Part shown: positions 52,756-55,604 of the stretch, piece by piece | Layout: each line of letters begins with the position of its first letter | How positions within the stretch are numbered: position 1 is the stretch's first letter | Source: Ascarosepion bandense | Taxonomy: Eukaryota > Mollusca > Cephalopoda > Sepiida > Sepiidae | Length of the DNA: 64,000 nt | Assembly (NCBI GenBank): GCA_037127315.1 | Contig: JBBBDQ010001124.1 | Location: 3,149,501-3,213,500 of the forward strand | Direction of reading: 5' to 3' | Program-made: the position numbers and the translations under genes | The notes under the pieces: model-generated | What the model was told of the DNA's origin: nothing | The model's input: only the letters and a program-made list of their open reading frames with translations | Databases searched by the model: none

Positions 52756-53506
52756 TAAAATAAATTAAACATTTTCTTTCTAATATATGAATATACTTTC
52801 AAAAATCTGGTTCTACATATTTGTGCAATATATGCAATAGTTTTATAATTATACATTAGAAAAAAAGAACATTAGATTTAAGACATAAAATGCTTAAATA
52901 TACCAAATCCATGTGTGAAATAGCTTTATTGAAGTTTTGTGAATTTAAGGAAGAAAGAAAAAAAAAACACAAATAGTATATACATACCTAGTTTTCATCT
53001 CCTTCAAGGTCATTCATATACAAGGATTCCATAATTTCTCCCAAGATTTTATCAAAATAAGACTTGACTACATTTAGTTTGTGTGCATGCTATAAAGAGG
53101 AGGGGGTGACTGGTCATTCCAGTTCAGTGTGTTGATTAAATAATTTTCCTATTACCTGTTCTTTTACTTAATTTAAATTTGAAGATCCTGTGATTTACCT
53201 TTATTTCTGTTCTATAAATTTATTTTTTTCTTTTTTTTTTCAGACGAAATGCGTCACCTGATGGGAAATGAAACCATCAAGATGGGAGTTGTCCGAGTGT
53301 TTAATATGTTCCAACATAAAAACCTCAACAAACGTCTTGTGTATGTCTTTCTTGAAGGAATGCTTGATACGTTGTTTCCACAGAATAAATTCCAGGATAT
53401 ATTCCGCAAATTACATTCCAAATCATTGCGGCAAAAGTCTGACTATCGCAGTTCCTCGAAGGAATCTCTTCGCAGTCAGAACTCTGGCTTGCCAGGATTC
53501 AGATGA
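6598..53506 (+). CDS. SNX13: Sorting nexin 13 (RGS-PX1), 3' half, ten joined exons, 5' end outside the window
   Basis: Join of 6598-6697, 9495-9643, 13042-13146, 20141-20251, 30229-30339, 44852-44920, 47455-47600, 48937-49005, 49956-50068 and 53244-53506. Every intron is GT-AG, phases agree at every junction, and the total (1236 nt) is a multiple of three ending in TGA. Order of parts: post-RGS linker, PX domain with RRYSDFHDLH and the proline loop LPGK, spacer, and nexin C-terminal domain (IPLRIMLLLMDEVFDL, then HVDWMTSAEQ, YWPNG and VYVFLEGMLDTLFPQ). These match SNX13 as I remember it, better than SNX14, SNX19 or SNX25. Known for the family: an ER-anchored protein that binds PtdIns3P on endosomes through PX and acts at ER-endosome/lipid-droplet contacts; vertebrate SNX13 also has an RGS domain reported to act on G-alpha-s. 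The N-terminal transmembrane, PXA and RGS parts are absent from this window. Start and promoter cannot be assigned. Confidence 0.93.
6698..7518. other. SNX13 intron, nothing recognised
   Basis: T-rich AT-dominated sequence after the 6697 donor, with no repeat family that I recognise. Confidence 0.5.
7519..7632 (+). rRNA. 5S rRNA-like sequence (pseudogene or SINE head)
   Basis: The 114 bp align end to end with metazoan 5S rRNA: ACGTTGAATACGCCGGTTCT, TTCGATCACCAAAGTTAAGC, AACATGAGCCTGGTCAGTAC, then GATGGGTGACCGC and GGAATACCAGATGCTGTAAG. The internal control region (AAGTTAAGCAACA and GATGGGTGACCGC) is kept. The closing helix is perfect (CTTACAGCA with TGCTGTAAG) although its bases differ from the usual 5S helix. 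There is no T-run terminator after it; a tRNA-derived SINE starts about 14 bp downstream. A functional 5S gene is unlikely. It is a retro-pseudogene or the head of a composite SINE. Confidence 0.75.
7646..7800 (+). mobile_element. tRNA-derived SINE, 5' part
   Basis: GATGTGTGTTGTGGTGCAGT then GGATGTC forms the A-box region and GAGTTCAAATTCC the B box. Then comes the shared body (GCATTCACTTAAGC, CCCTTGGTAAAGATATTAAT, CCTTCCAGTTATGGGTTAAA, TAACAGGA). The rest of the body, seen in the full copies at 37949 and 62921, is replaced here by other sequence. Confidence 0.8.
8130..8330 (-). mobile_element. SINE tail fragment, reverse orientation
   Basis: ACTATTGTCCTCATTTTTGT then TGTTGCAACATTTCG is the reverse complement of the tail found at 8578-8630 (ACATTGTGATAGCAACAACA, AAGATGAGGACAATAGT). 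The head is not clear. Confidence 0.55.
8337..8640 (+). mobile_element. tRNA-derived SINE of a second family
   Basis: An A-box-like TAGCCAAGTGGAGTAAAGC and a B-box-like GAGTTCAATTCC are spaced as in a tRNA. The tail is GATGAAAGCCAAAACATTGT, then GATAGCAACAACAAAGATGA and GGACAATAGT. It differs from the SINE family at 37949. The copy at 17585-17835, in reverse, shares the tail and the B box. Confidence 0.65.
8641..9494. other. SNX13 intron with a (TA)n tract at 8817-8843
   Basis: AT-rich sequence with one TA microsatellite; no gene or element recognised. Confidence 0.5.
9495..9643 (+). CDS. SNX13: SNX13 exon b: PX domain core, PtdIns3P-binding arginines
   Basis: Acceptor TCTCTTTTAG, donor GTAGAA (weaker than consensus). 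It encodes IVKESEKSGKSYAVYAVTV, then VWDVYRRYSDFHDLHMIITDK. RRYSDF is the conserved PX motif whose arginine contacts the 3-phosphate of PtdIns3P. The exon ends in phase 0 after ITDK. Translation past the donor would run into a (CA)n(TA)n tract 40 bp downstream, so the donor at 9644 is the sensible end. The alignment with vertebrate SNX13 continues into the next exon with about the right number of residues, so no exon seems to be missing here. Confidence 0.95.
9684..9732. repeat. (CA)n(TA)n microsatellite
   Basis: A long CA run passing directly into TA, 40 bp after the donor of SNX13 exon b. Confidence 0.9.
9757..10350. mobile_element. tRNA-like foldback elements, tandem pair, copies 2 and 3
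   Basis: Two related heads in direct order: ATCGATACTCGTATTTAAGT at about 9760 and ATCAATACTCCTATTCAAGT at about 10012. Each is followed by a tRNA-like stretch readable on the minus strand. On that strand GCAGGTTCAAATCCTGCC (near 9877-9894) is a good B box with T-arm, and TGGCTGAGTTGGTTGAAAAC with GCAGGTTTCTATCCTGCC (10131-10206) gives A and B boxes. The right end (AATAAGATTTCTCAAATAGT, then GTCAGTAGATG) is inverted relative to the left. No protein is encoded. Confidence 0.65.
10390..10830. other. GC-richer unrecognised segment
   Basis: Composition is clearly less AT-rich than the surroundings (CAACCCGAGCAAGGCGGTAA, then GTGTGAACCGGGCGATAGTT). I see no long ORF, no terminal repeats and no second copy in the window. 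It may be an uncharacterised repeat. Confidence 0.35.
10860..11186 (-). mobile_element. Penelope-like element tail (probable)
   Basis: TTCGACACTGAAAGGACAAT then GTCTCATCAGG has the 'respond-to ... CATCAGG' look of Penelope-like terminal regions. It abuts, across a SINE at 11187-11492, the minus-strand Penelope coding remnant at 11560-12960. A similar GTTTTGAAGCCAAACTGCTC then CTCTTCAGG lies at 14723-14750. Confidence 0.45.
11187..11492 (-). mobile_element. tRNA-derived SINE, full-length copy, reverse
   Basis: Reverse complement of the family at 37949 and 62921: GCCATATGTGATACGCTTTG, GATCATGTCTC, GGTAGACTGGTTGCCAGCCA, CCATAACTGGAGGGAAGAGG, then the B box (GAATTCAAACTC reversed) and A box (ACTGCACCACAA reversed). 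It sits inside the Penelope-like element, so it is the younger insertion. Confidence 0.85.
11560..12960 (-). pseudogene. Penelope-like element, C-terminal part, decayed
   Basis: Minus-strand frames read MKHIPSSVKHRISIHSSDKE, then IFDKHKTIYDKILRDSGY, then LGLKFRKLIDKYFPKTKTNP with LSKIFNRNTIKLSYSCFNNL, then a damaged Cys-rich segment, then a trace of the GIY-YIG region (KIYI) and PCFLCLHKKMEIIKYM. This order (post-RT 'P-x-I-x-x-x-P-x-x-x-x-x-RIS', 'NRNT-x-K-x-SYSC', Cys motif, GIY-YIG endonuclease) is that of Penelope-like elements carrying a C-terminal endonuclease. Several frameshifts and stops make it inactive. The RT core is not seen, so it is 5' truncated. Confidence 0.75.
13042..13146 (+). 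CDS. SNX13: SNX13 exon c: PX proline loop and helix
   Basis: Acceptor CTATTTTTCAG, donor GTTAGT, exactly 35 codons, phase 0 at both ends. The product YIQIPGLVLPGKTAFKNTN then EFLEKRRKGLDAYLQ carries the PX proline-rich loop (LPGK) and the following helix with FLEKRRKGL, the second basic patch of the phosphoinositide pocket. Both pocket signatures of the PX domain are therefore intact, so lipid binding is expected to be retained (inference). Confidence 0.95.
13147..14526. other. SNX13 intron, AT-rich, nothing recognised
   Basis: Very AT-rich with A and T runs. Open frames here are compositional, with no domain-like residues. Confidence 0.5.
14527..14568. repeat. (GT)n(AT)n microsatellite
   Basis: GT repeats followed directly by a TA run of about 30 bp. 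Confidence 0.9.
14640..15250. mobile_element. Possible Penelope-like tail, decayed
   Basis: TTTTGAAGCCAAACTGCTCC then TCTTCAGGTGATATG parallels the 'CATCAGG' terminal segment at 10900-10940. GGGAATGTGAGGTGTAGGGG parallels the G-rich stretch at 10985-11015. No coding residues were found. Confidence 0.35.
15530..15650 (+). mobile_element. Possible tRNA-derived SINE fragment
   Basis: AATGTGGTGTAATAGTCATC looks like a degraded A box and GTGAGTTTGATCATCAC a degraded B box at tRNA spacing. There is no body match. Confidence 0.35.
16130..16665 (+). pseudogene. LINE reverse transcriptase C-terminal fragment
   Basis: Across frames I read IGSICPILTFHSIQKCPRGL, DDGRFTTLQPLS, then VMNHIHSLHIPLVSCKFHLN, and near the end the tail block FPRSIQS and LSSSHILI. 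It is the same CR1/jockey-like non-LTR family as 4260-4680 and 5386-5640 (IQK-x-x-x-GL, then SLHIPLV, then end of protein). Frameshifts and stops are present; the RT core is missing. Confidence 0.65.
16681..16808. repeat. Poly-A/poly-T and (TA)n tract
   Basis: An A run followed by a T run, then about 50 bp of perfect TA dinucleotides (16758-16808), one of the longest TA tracts in the window. Confidence 0.9.
16809..17584. other. SNX13 intron, one possible old repeat
   Basis: GAACATACGCATTCTAACTA then a B-box-like region near 16870 and GGGAAGTGATTTCTGTGGGG could be an old SINE, but no copy in the window confirms it. Confidence 0.35.
17585..17835 (-). mobile_element. tRNA-derived SINE, second family, reverse
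   Basis: TATTGAACTCAAAACTTTGG is a reversed B-box region. TATCCTCATCTTTATTATCA and CATTTCGGC with CTTCTTCAGG are the reversed tail. ATAAGGACAACAGTTC at 17793-17808 gives a second, forward tail-like sequence. It shares its tail with 8337-8640. Confidence 0.55.
18075..18471. mobile_element. MITE with about 90-bp terminal inverted repeats
   Basis: The left end CACTACCAGCCATAATTATT then AGGC is repeated in reverse complement at the right end (GCCTAATAATTATGGCTGGT then AGTG). The match extends inward through GATGTTTCATACTATTTTTA and TTATTGCCA. The 398-bp body has no ORF. The TIR sequence resembles Tc1-type ends, so it is probably a non-autonomous Tc1/mariner derivative. No clear target duplication was seen. 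Confidence 0.85.
19068..19606. repeat. 42-bp minisatellite, 13 near-identical copies
   Basis: The unit contains AATATATAAATAAGTTAGTA then TATTTTATTAATATAATTTA. The G of AAGTTAG recurs at 19090, 19132, 19174 and so on to 19594, exactly every 42 bp. I saw no substitution between internal copies. It is pure AT except for two G per unit. Confidence 0.97.
20141..20251 (+). CDS. SNX13: SNX13 exon d: end of PX domain
   Basis: Acceptor CCATTTACAG, donor GTTAGA, 37 codons, phase 0. It encodes VLMNPELWQSYPGLEDLLAQ, then FLAPGLWEKHKSELARK. It corresponds to the last PX helix, where vertebrate SNX13 has a similar pattern ending in ARK before the spacer. The exon is unusually GC-rich for its surroundings, which helps separate it from the AT-rich intron sequence. 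Confidence 0.93.
20252..21477. other. SNX13 intron, AT-rich, nothing recognised
   Basis: Homopolymer runs near 20365-20425 and 20530-20570 only. Confidence 0.5.
21478..21600 (+). pseudogene. Decayed 5S rRNA-like sequence
   Basis: TATGGTCAAATCACACTGAA then AACCTTGGTT, ACCACTAAAGTTAAGCAG, GTCAGTACATAGTTG and TATTGTAAGC keep the order of 5S rRNA landmarks (GTCTA-GCCATA, CGTTGAA, ACC-GGTT, AAGTTAAGCA, GTCAGTACTTGG, ...GTAAGC). The control region has lost GATGGGTGACC. It is a pseudogene, or the head of an old composite SINE. Confidence 0.6.
22015..22312. mobile_element. Foldback element
   Basis: GAATGAAGGTATGGAACTAA then ATACCAAGATGACCATATTTG (about 22025-22065) is inverted at about 22262-22308 (CAAATATGGTTGTCTTGGTA then TGAAGTTCTATATCCTGTTC). 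The flanking CCTGAAAGTTTCATCCCAAT and GGTCTCGAGATATCTTGACC may belong to a larger element starting near 21840. No ORF. Confidence 0.65.
23290..23640 (-). mobile_element. Old tRNA-derived SINE with LINE-like flank, reverse
   Basis: GACTCGTTGCCACTGAAAGC, AGGGCATTAGTATGAAGTGA, ATGCAACAGG and AGAATTTGAACTTG correspond to the reversed body and B box of the SINE seen at 43530-43860 and, more distantly, at 11187. CAAGCGATCATAGGTCTTCC resembles the LINE tail at 40340. Confidence 0.5.
24502..24695. repeat. (GT)n(AT)n(GT)n and (TA)n(CA)n microsatellites
   Basis: Two tracts, 24502-24554 and 24648-24695, about 90 bp apart. Confidence 0.9.
24700..25863. other. SNX13 intron with inverted AT-rich flanks and (TA)n
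   Basis: TACAATCATCAGGTACATTT with CAAACTGACTGTTTAATAGA at about 24710-24752 is echoed in reverse complement near 25280-25335 (TCTATTAAACAGACAGTTTG, then GCACCTGATGATTG). The enclosed approximately 600 bp could be a foldback element. (TA)n lies at 25372-25399. No ORF of interest. Confidence 0.5.
25864..26152 (+). mobile_element. tRNA-derived SINE, near full length
   Basis: GATGTCGGCTCGGAGCGAGA, B box GAGTTCGAATTCC, CTTCCTTCCAGTTATG, CCTTGGCTGGCAACCAGTCT, GCAATGGCAACCTACTGCGG, GTCAGTCATGTCTCTTTC, GACATGATCGCCCAAAGC and GGCACTTAACTGACTGA. The A-box end is truncated. Confidence 0.88.
26285..26463 (+). mobile_element. tRNA-derived SINE, 5'-truncated copy
   Basis: Starts within the body (AATAATAGGACAGATTGGGT) and runs to the tail CACTTAACTGACTGACTGAC. 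It lies 130 bp after the preceding copy, in the same orientation. Confidence 0.85.
27020..27089. repeat. Self-complementary (GT)n(AT)n(CA)n microsatellite
   Basis: GT repeats, then TA repeats, then CA repeats, so the whole 70 bp can fold on itself. Confidence 0.9.
27300..27334. repeat. (AT)n(GT)n microsatellite
   Basis: ATATATATAT followed by about 24 bp of GT repeats. Confidence 0.9.
27335..29100. other. SNX13 intron, no exon accepted
   Basis: Includes a 21-bp direct duplication at about 28418-28460 (CCATTCACTTATATTCCAAT). No element recognised. Confidence 0.45.
29104..29923 (+). pseudogene. Tc1/mariner-superfamily element, decayed, copy 1
   Basis: One frame reads VMFWVKMVAVGRPYVCTCHT then SKRTQSWLSDNFCNYITPYI. 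GRPYV-x-x-x-x-x-x-x-x-x-x-x-x-x-QSWL is the pattern of this transposase group around the second catalytic aspartate, which is itself lost here. Further on are traces of VWGVE-type and NANGDFF-type C-terminal motifs in other frames. The right end TATCCATTGCACCCT matches the ends of 46535-47166 and 55874-56736. Frameshifts and stops make it inactive. Confidence 0.7.
30229..30339 (+). CDS. SNX13: SNX13 exon e: spacer between PX and nexin-C
   Basis: Acceptor CCCTTACAG, donor GTAAGA, 37 codons, phase 0. It begins METLVTPLRSSVRTVGTAVK and continues HMPDVAEGVGKLFNVKG. In vertebrate SNX13 the matching stretch also follows ...ARK directly, with an M-x-T-x-V-x-PLR pattern and then V-x-x-LPD-x-x-A-E-G. 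The 10-kb intron before it therefore need not hide another exon. This segment is predicted helical and amphipathic. The ATG at the exon start is an internal codon, not a translation start. Confidence 0.93.
30340..31413. other. SNX13 intron, AT-rich, nothing recognised
   Basis: No exon, ORF or repeat recognised downstream of the 30339 donor. Confidence 0.5.
31414..31475 (+). mobile_element. SINE head fragment
   Basis: GATGTGCGTTGTAGCATAGT then GGATATCAGCTC and a B box (GAATTCCAG). The body is missing; the sequence continues as ACTCAAATATGAGTATCGAT, the end of the tRNA-like foldback family. Confidence 0.75.
31595..31720 (-). repeat. Dispersed repeat shared with 1735-1815
   Basis: TTTTTAATACAACTGTGTAC and TAATTATGACCAAAAACTAA are the reverse complement of the left flank of the foldback at 1735. 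It lies upstream of the Penelope-like element. Confidence 0.7.
32213..32680 (+). repeat. Penelope-like element, upstream terminal repeat (pLTR-like)
   Basis: ATAACTTGGGGCATAGTAAA, ACAGCCAAAC, CTTAAATGA-like tail and GTAATTGTAAATCGCCTGAA, ending TTTAAACTACATTTTTATAA then CTA. About 470 bp of it is repeated in direct orientation at 34193-34680, on the far side of the coding remnant. A (TA)n tract (32558-32590) has expanded in this copy only. Confidence 0.8.
32700..34192 (+). pseudogene. Penelope-like reverse transcriptase / GIY-YIG element, decayed
   Basis: In order on the + strand: FPTIKDHKKDSPNSPSYQLI with NSTKTEVGKISH (32845-32960, early RT motifs); LMEVLNFAKWYIDIPSEHID and HCQKSILFHNGEALIKK; FDVSQGSYDGAEISELMG; the catalytic YRDD at 33339-33350; VVQYLDVKFNLQIGSVSPYM; PRSIIKHIYKGIEHRLSKIS; IIWFNPPFKLEVKTKI; ECNCRNKNKYPLNGLC (from 33984); then TYFGSTKDSSKVRWNNHKST, a GIY-YIG-like endonuclease, and TWGIVKTAKTYSGGKICRLC. 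This order defines endonuclease-bearing Penelope-like elements. Several frameshifts separate the blocks, so it is not active. These elements reverse-transcribe at the target site. Confidence 0.85.
34193..34680 (+). repeat. Penelope-like element, downstream terminal repeat
   Basis: Direct repeat of 32213-32680, including the last coding block and the tail up to TTTTTATAACTA. It differs by a 90-bp AT-rich insertion (34287-34376) bordered by a 16-bp direct repeat, AAAAATTGGCTATTAT. Confidence 0.8.
34681..34860 (-). mobile_element. tRNA-like foldback family, partial copy 4
   Basis: TTTTTGAGAAATCTTATTTG matches the family at 10088 and 3770. On the minus strand CTGTAGTCTAGTGGTAAGAC resembles a tRNA A box and TTTCCCTGGTACTGCTGG a degraded T-arm. 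Confidence 0.5.
34934..35194 (-). mobile_element. SINE-like tRNA unit between two (TA)n tracts
   Basis: TA tracts at 34934-34984 and 35158-35194 bracket about 165 bp. On its minus strand it has an A-box-like GTTCAAAGGTAGAATTGCCA and a B box GGGTTTCAATCCTGGG. The distal part has CAGCTCATCAGTACAG. It is a different family from the SINE at 37949. Confidence 0.6.
35195..37948. other. SNX13 intron, AT-rich, one cryptic acceptor
   Basis: Contains (TA)n at 36488-36509, several poly-T runs and a strong splice-acceptor-like sequence at 36091 discussed in the findings. No element or accepted exon. Confidence 0.45.
37949..38257 (+). mobile_element. tRNA-derived SINE, full-length reference copy
   Basis: GATGTGCGTTGTGGTACAGT then GGATATCGGCTCGGAACGAG (A-box region), TGTTCGAATTCC (B box), then CTTACATGCAAATACCCTTG, CCTTCCAGTTATGGGTTAAA, TAGCCTTGGTCGGCAACCAG, AAAGCAATGGCAACCTACTG, GTCAGTCATGTCTCTTTCGC, TGATCGCCCAAGCGTGTATC and tail CACTTAACTGACTGACTAG. 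The RNA polymerase III promoter is internal. About 310 bp; the tail is a CTGA-type short repeat, not poly-A. It is the most abundant family in this window. Confidence 0.92.
38258..40289. other. SNX13 intron, AT-rich with long poly-T and poly-A runs
   Basis: Poly-T near 39187-39212 and 39308-39324, poly-A near 39645-39662, and nothing else recognised. Confidence 0.45.
40531..40806 (-). mobile_element. tRNA-derived SINE inserted in the LINE
   Basis: Reverse copy of the 37949 family: GACATACGTGATACATGCTT, GGCGATCATGTCTCG, GCGGTAGACTGGTTGCCAGC, CCCATAACTGGAGGAAAGAG, AATTTGAACTCGGCTCCC and ATCCACTGCACCACAA. About 20 bp of the body is deleted. Confidence 0.88.
40807..40905 (-). mobile_element. tRNA-derived SINE, 3' part only
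   Basis: AGTTAAGTGCCATACGTGAT then ACATGCTTGGGCGATCATGT and TTATCCCGCAGTA. It directly abuts the head of the neighbouring SINE, so the two lie in tandem in the same orientation. LINE sequence resumes after it (ACATGTCCCAAAAACCTC). Confidence 0.85.
42301..43529. other. SNX13 intron, AT-rich, nothing recognised
   Basis: No ORF, exon or element recognised. Confidence 0.45.
43530..43860 (-). mobile_element. Old SINE with LINE-tail-like flank, reverse
   Basis: AGACTGGTTGCCACTCAAGG, TTACTGCATAACTGGTGGTG, AAGGGCATTTGTGTGAAAGA and AATTTGAACTCAGCTTGCC mirror the SINE body and B box in reverse. CAGAATCTAGGTGATCATGT parallels 40330-40350 and 23325-23340. Confidence 0.55.
43861..44851. other. SNX13 intron before exon f
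   Basis: Poly-T at about 44378-44399 and a CCAT/CATC-rich microsatellite at about 44718-44762, 90 bp before the exon. No element recognised. Confidence 0.5.
44852..44920 (+). CDS. SNX13: SNX13 exon f: short, poorly conserved spacer exon
   Basis: Acceptor TTTTTGTTACAG, donor GTAAGTCC (consensus), 23 codons, phase 0. It encodes LTANLSQSEALDSGKVGAGL then DPD. The end pairs with VGENIPLR of the next exon, matching the LDD-x-V-x-x-NIPLR pattern of vertebrate SNX13. The first part has little conservation, so this exon rests mainly on splice sites, phase and its right-hand junction. Joined to exon e the spacer is about 20 residues shorter than in vertebrates. Either the spacer is short here or a further exon lies in the 14.5-kb intron upstream. 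Confidence 0.82.
45875..46310 (-). mobile_element. RTE-like LINE 3' fragment
   Basis: TGGCAATCATGGCTCTCCGT, TCTAGCTCTAAGCAAGGTTT, GTATGCCCTGTGAATATTTT, GAAAGTTGTCC and CATGTGTCCCAGAAATGTCA match, in order, landmarks of the 3' region of the LINE at 40290-42300. The end AACATTCACTGTCATAAAAG parallels CATTCACTGCCATACAGAAG at 41089. Confidence 0.7.
46535..47166 (-). pseudogene. Tc1/mariner-superfamily element, internally deleted, copy 2
   Basis: Left end GGGTGTGATGGATAAATTAT, right end TTTACCCATCGCACCCT; both match 55874-56736. On the minus strand AGAGAACCCAGTCATGGCTG, coding RTQSWL, marks the same transposase block as copy 1. About 230 bp present near the left end of copy 3 are missing here. 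Stops and frameshifts are present. Confidence 0.75.
47455..47600 (+). CDS. SNX13: SNX13 exon g: start of nexin C-terminal domain
   Basis: Acceptor GTTAATGTGTAG, donor GTAAGA, 146 nt, starts phase 0 and ends with AG of a split arginine codon. It encodes VGENIPLRIMLLLMDEVFDL, RHKNQWLRRRLVAILRQLI and KATFGDMINR. This is the best conserved block in the window and diagnostic of the nexin-C domain of the SNX13 group. In this family the domain is thought to bind lipid or lipid droplets together with PXA. Confidence 0.96.
48235..48415 (-). mobile_element. Old tRNA-derived SINE, reverse
   Basis: TACTTAACCCATAGCTGGGA, GGTATTTGAACTCTGCTC and CCACTATCCACTGCATGACC mirror the reversed SINE body, B box and A box. 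ACATTGTGATAACAAAAATG follows at 48489, as in the tail of the second SINE family. Confidence 0.6.
48937..49005 (+). CDS. SNX13: SNX13 exon h: nexin-C, HVDWMTS block
   Basis: Acceptor TTTTTTTTCCAG, donor GTAAAC, 69 nt with one base completing the previous arginine and two bases opening the next. It encodes KIVEHVDWMTSAEQMAEYVK then TF. The DWMTS motif is a strong SNX13 signature. Confidence 0.95.
49156..49839 (+). mobile_element. Non-autonomous Helitron-like element
   Basis: The 5' region has TCGAACTTTGTCTGTCTGTC, then CCGTTACCTATAGACTCCAA and AACGGCTGAACCAATTTTCT, typical of animal Helitron left ends. The 3' end is a hairpin CCCGAGCAATGCCGGGC followed by 9 bp and CTAG, with a T beyond. It has A before TC on the left and T after CTAG on the right, as expected for insertion between A and T. 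No Rep/helicase ORF, about 684 bp. Confidence 0.8.
49956..50068 (+). CDS. SNX13: SNX13 exon i: nexin-C, YWPNG block
   Basis: Acceptor CTTCTTTCCAG, donor GTAGGT, 113 nt (1+111+1). It encodes RDSYWPNGSLAERSPPRDEN, then TKLRTRVVCKSKMLGSIP and the first base of an aspartate codon. The matching vertebrate block has WPNG and TRV in the same positions. A Helitron-like element ends 116 bp upstream of the acceptor without disturbing the pyrimidine tract. Confidence 0.95.
50495..50900 (-). mobile_element. RTE-like LINE 3' fragment
   Basis: GAGCAATCATGGCTCTCCAC, TTTGTAGCACCAAGCAATAT and TTTATCATCTCTACCATCCA, then TGTGTCCCAAAAATCTTCAA, follow the same order as 40340-41100 and 45885-46310. AGCATTTAGCCATAGAGGAG gives the distal landmark. 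Confidence 0.65.
51142..51186. repeat. (CA)n(TA)n microsatellite
   Basis: CA repeats passing into TA repeats at the left border of the mariner element. Confidence 0.9.
51188..52406 (+). pseudogene. mariner element, complete length but inactive
   Basis: Terminal inverted repeats: CCTTGAATAAGTTCTTACTG at about 51198 and CAGTGAGAACTTATTCAAGG at about 52382-52401. Between them a mariner transposase can be followed across frames: a helix-turn-helix trace, then VFLHHIVTGDEMLIHYNNPK (with the first catalytic aspartate in VTGDE), AKPNIHGEKLLLCFWWDQLG, VVYYKLLKPTEII, then HHDNARPHVGKQ with the second aspartate and SPDIVPSDYRLF with the third. Several frameshifts and stops are present. TA-rich DNA flanks both ends, fitting TA insertion. 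Confidence 0.88.
52408..52449. repeat. (TA)n(GA)n microsatellite
   Basis: TA run followed by a GA run just outside the mariner right end. Confidence 0.9.
52690..52743. repeat. (GT)n(AT)n microsatellite
   Basis: GT repeats followed by about 38 bp of TA, about 500 bp upstream of the last SNX13 exon. Confidence 0.9.
53244..53506 (+). CDS. SNX13: SNX13 last coding exon, stop codon at 53504-53506
   Basis: Acceptor TTTCTTTTTTTTTTCAG. The exon completes an aspartate codon and encodes EMRHLMGNETIKMGVVRVFN, MFQHKNLNKRLVYVFLEGML, DTLFPQNKFQDIFRKLHSKS and a serine/arginine-rich tail ending GFR, stop TGA. VYVFLEG-x-L-x-TLFPQ-x-KF is the most conserved C-terminal motif of SNX13. The tail after LHSKS differs from vertebrates, as is usual for this protein. 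Confidence 0.96.
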
Positions 53507-54710
53507 CCTGACCATGCACCTGTCCATGTTCTTCTGACCATAGCAGCTGGCAACAGTATACAGCGCCGATCTCTTCGGCCACGCTTCTCCCCAGTGAAGT
53601 GCTCTCGACTGACCAAGCTGAGCTGCGTCAGTTGTTGTGGAATTGACCCACCAACTGGCTTTGCCAACGGCCTTTCTGCAGCTAATCTTGGACATTGCCT
53701 TGGATTACTCACCGTTTTCAGTTTCTTGGGAATTTCTGCCCCCTGACTTCTCAGTACAAACAGAATTGCAAACATTCAAACAAAAAAAAAAGTTCCTTAA
53801 TTTTTTTCTTTTATCTCTGAAAAAGAAAGAAATCAAAGGGACATATTTTAAGAGTAAGAAAAGGCTGCGAGAAAATATCTACAATAACAATTTGAAAAAA
53901 ATGAAATTATGCAACTGTGATTTTTTTTTATTGTTTTTTTTATTTATTTATTTTTTATTGATCACAAGTTGAACACTAACAAAAGAAATTTGTGTACATT
54001 GAAAAAAAAACGATATACTTTCTAAATTTTAACTTTTTTTTTATTCATTTTTTATTTCATTCCCCTCCCCCCCATCTCTTTACACGTATTTTTCTTTCTT
54101 TCTATTTAGCCAATGATTGTTTGGATTTTCTGTTCATGCTTCGATTAAAATATTACAACTTTTTAGTCATGATTATGTTGTACAACGTTTAAGATGAGTC
54201 TTCTGACTCAAACAATCATCTTATTTGTTAAATAACTTCATCTAAATACTGCAGAAAGAAAAAAAAATCATTCTCATATTTCTTCTTTTTTTTTTTGTGC
54301 TGGTCAGAACATTATTTAATTTTCTCTCTTTTTGTTTTTTCTTCCCCTTCATTCTTCTTTCTGTATCAGCCAAATGACTCTCAATTTTTTTTCCATTCCT
54401 TTTACTATTTTTTGTAATTTTTTTTTAATGATGGTGCATAGAAAAAAAAACAGTCCTACATGTCTTTCTTCAATCATGTATTTATCATTCTTTGTGAAAA
54501 TTTATTTATATTTTTGTTCAGATGTATGTATGCGTGCACGTTTTAGTGCAGTAGTGACTTTGTGCCAACTTTCTGTGCTATTATAATCTTGAGTGAGAGC
54601 TTCATTTTGTCTTGAGATAGATAATTTACTTGTGACCTTCACAAGGGTACCAATCTTCTGACCCCAAGGGGCAGAGAAAAATTTTTATTTTTTAAAAAAA
54701 AAAAAATAAA
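53507..54710 (+). other. SNX13: SNX13 3' untranslated region (3' limit uncertain)
   Basis: Sequence after the TGA is non-coding. The first 250 bp are GC-richer than the introns, then it becomes U-rich with many T runs. An AATAAA sits at 54705-54710 inside an A-rich stretch and is the first plausible polyadenylation signal. A longer 3' UTR, to about 55.5 kb, is quite possible. The AATAAA at 56001 lies inside a transposon copy and is a poor candidate. The end given is therefore a working limit. Confidence 0.5.
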
Positions 54711-55563
54711 TTGCCCAAAGTTTAGCATGGTGGTTGTTTAAACCAAAACCTACTGTGTTGAGTGAAAGAATTTACGACTTTGCCTGAATAATAGGTACAC
54801 CACCAGCTCATAGAAGACAAAAAAAAAACCAATACTTGCTTAAGGTCTTGATGGCTGCTTGTAGGCTCATACCCAAGCCCCACCTCTCTTTAGGTAGAAA
54901 TAATTTAGAATTAGATTTTGTGTTTTCTTTTCCTCGTAGACAGGATACAGCATCAAATGTTGGTCAGATATTTTCATTGATTTTGGAAGAGTTTCTGAAA
55001 TTAATGAGATGACACCCGGGGAGGGGGCATACCTAAAATTTTTCTTATTGTAATTGTTTCAGCTTTTTTTGTTAGTTTGGTCAGATACAGCTTTGATATT
55101 GTACTACTTTCTACTAAGTAGTCTTATCACAGTTGTTTTGTATCTATGAGATGAGTTGTTTATTTACTGTGCCTATCTTTTGTATCTTATAGATCTAATG
55201 TTCATAATATTGGTGGGGAGGCTAATTTGTTACCATTCCAATACGGAGTTGACCTCCTACTTAATGATCTGTGATTAAAAGAAAATACATCTTTAGAAGC
55301 TGATGCTATTCATTTGAGATAAGATATTACATATTTCTTGTTTTGTTCTGTCATCTCTTGTTCCTGTCTTCACTGGATAAACATTATCTCAACCAAACAA
55401 CAAACTGGTTAAAATATCCATCTGTTGTACTGCTTTCTTTTTACTTATTTAATTTTTTTTACTGAACTATTTTATCCTGACCTGAAATAGTTTTACATAG
55501 TTTTTAGGTTTTACAGTTCAATCTCGCATTGAAATGTTGACTGTATTGATACGATTACATTTG

Positions 55564-55604
<41 letters not shown>

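Noticed and set aside
53423..53775. Minus-strand open frames of 90-99 residues opposite the last SNX13 exon
   Set aside because: They are antisense shadows of the coding exon and the GC-richer start of the 3' UTR, with no recognisable domain.
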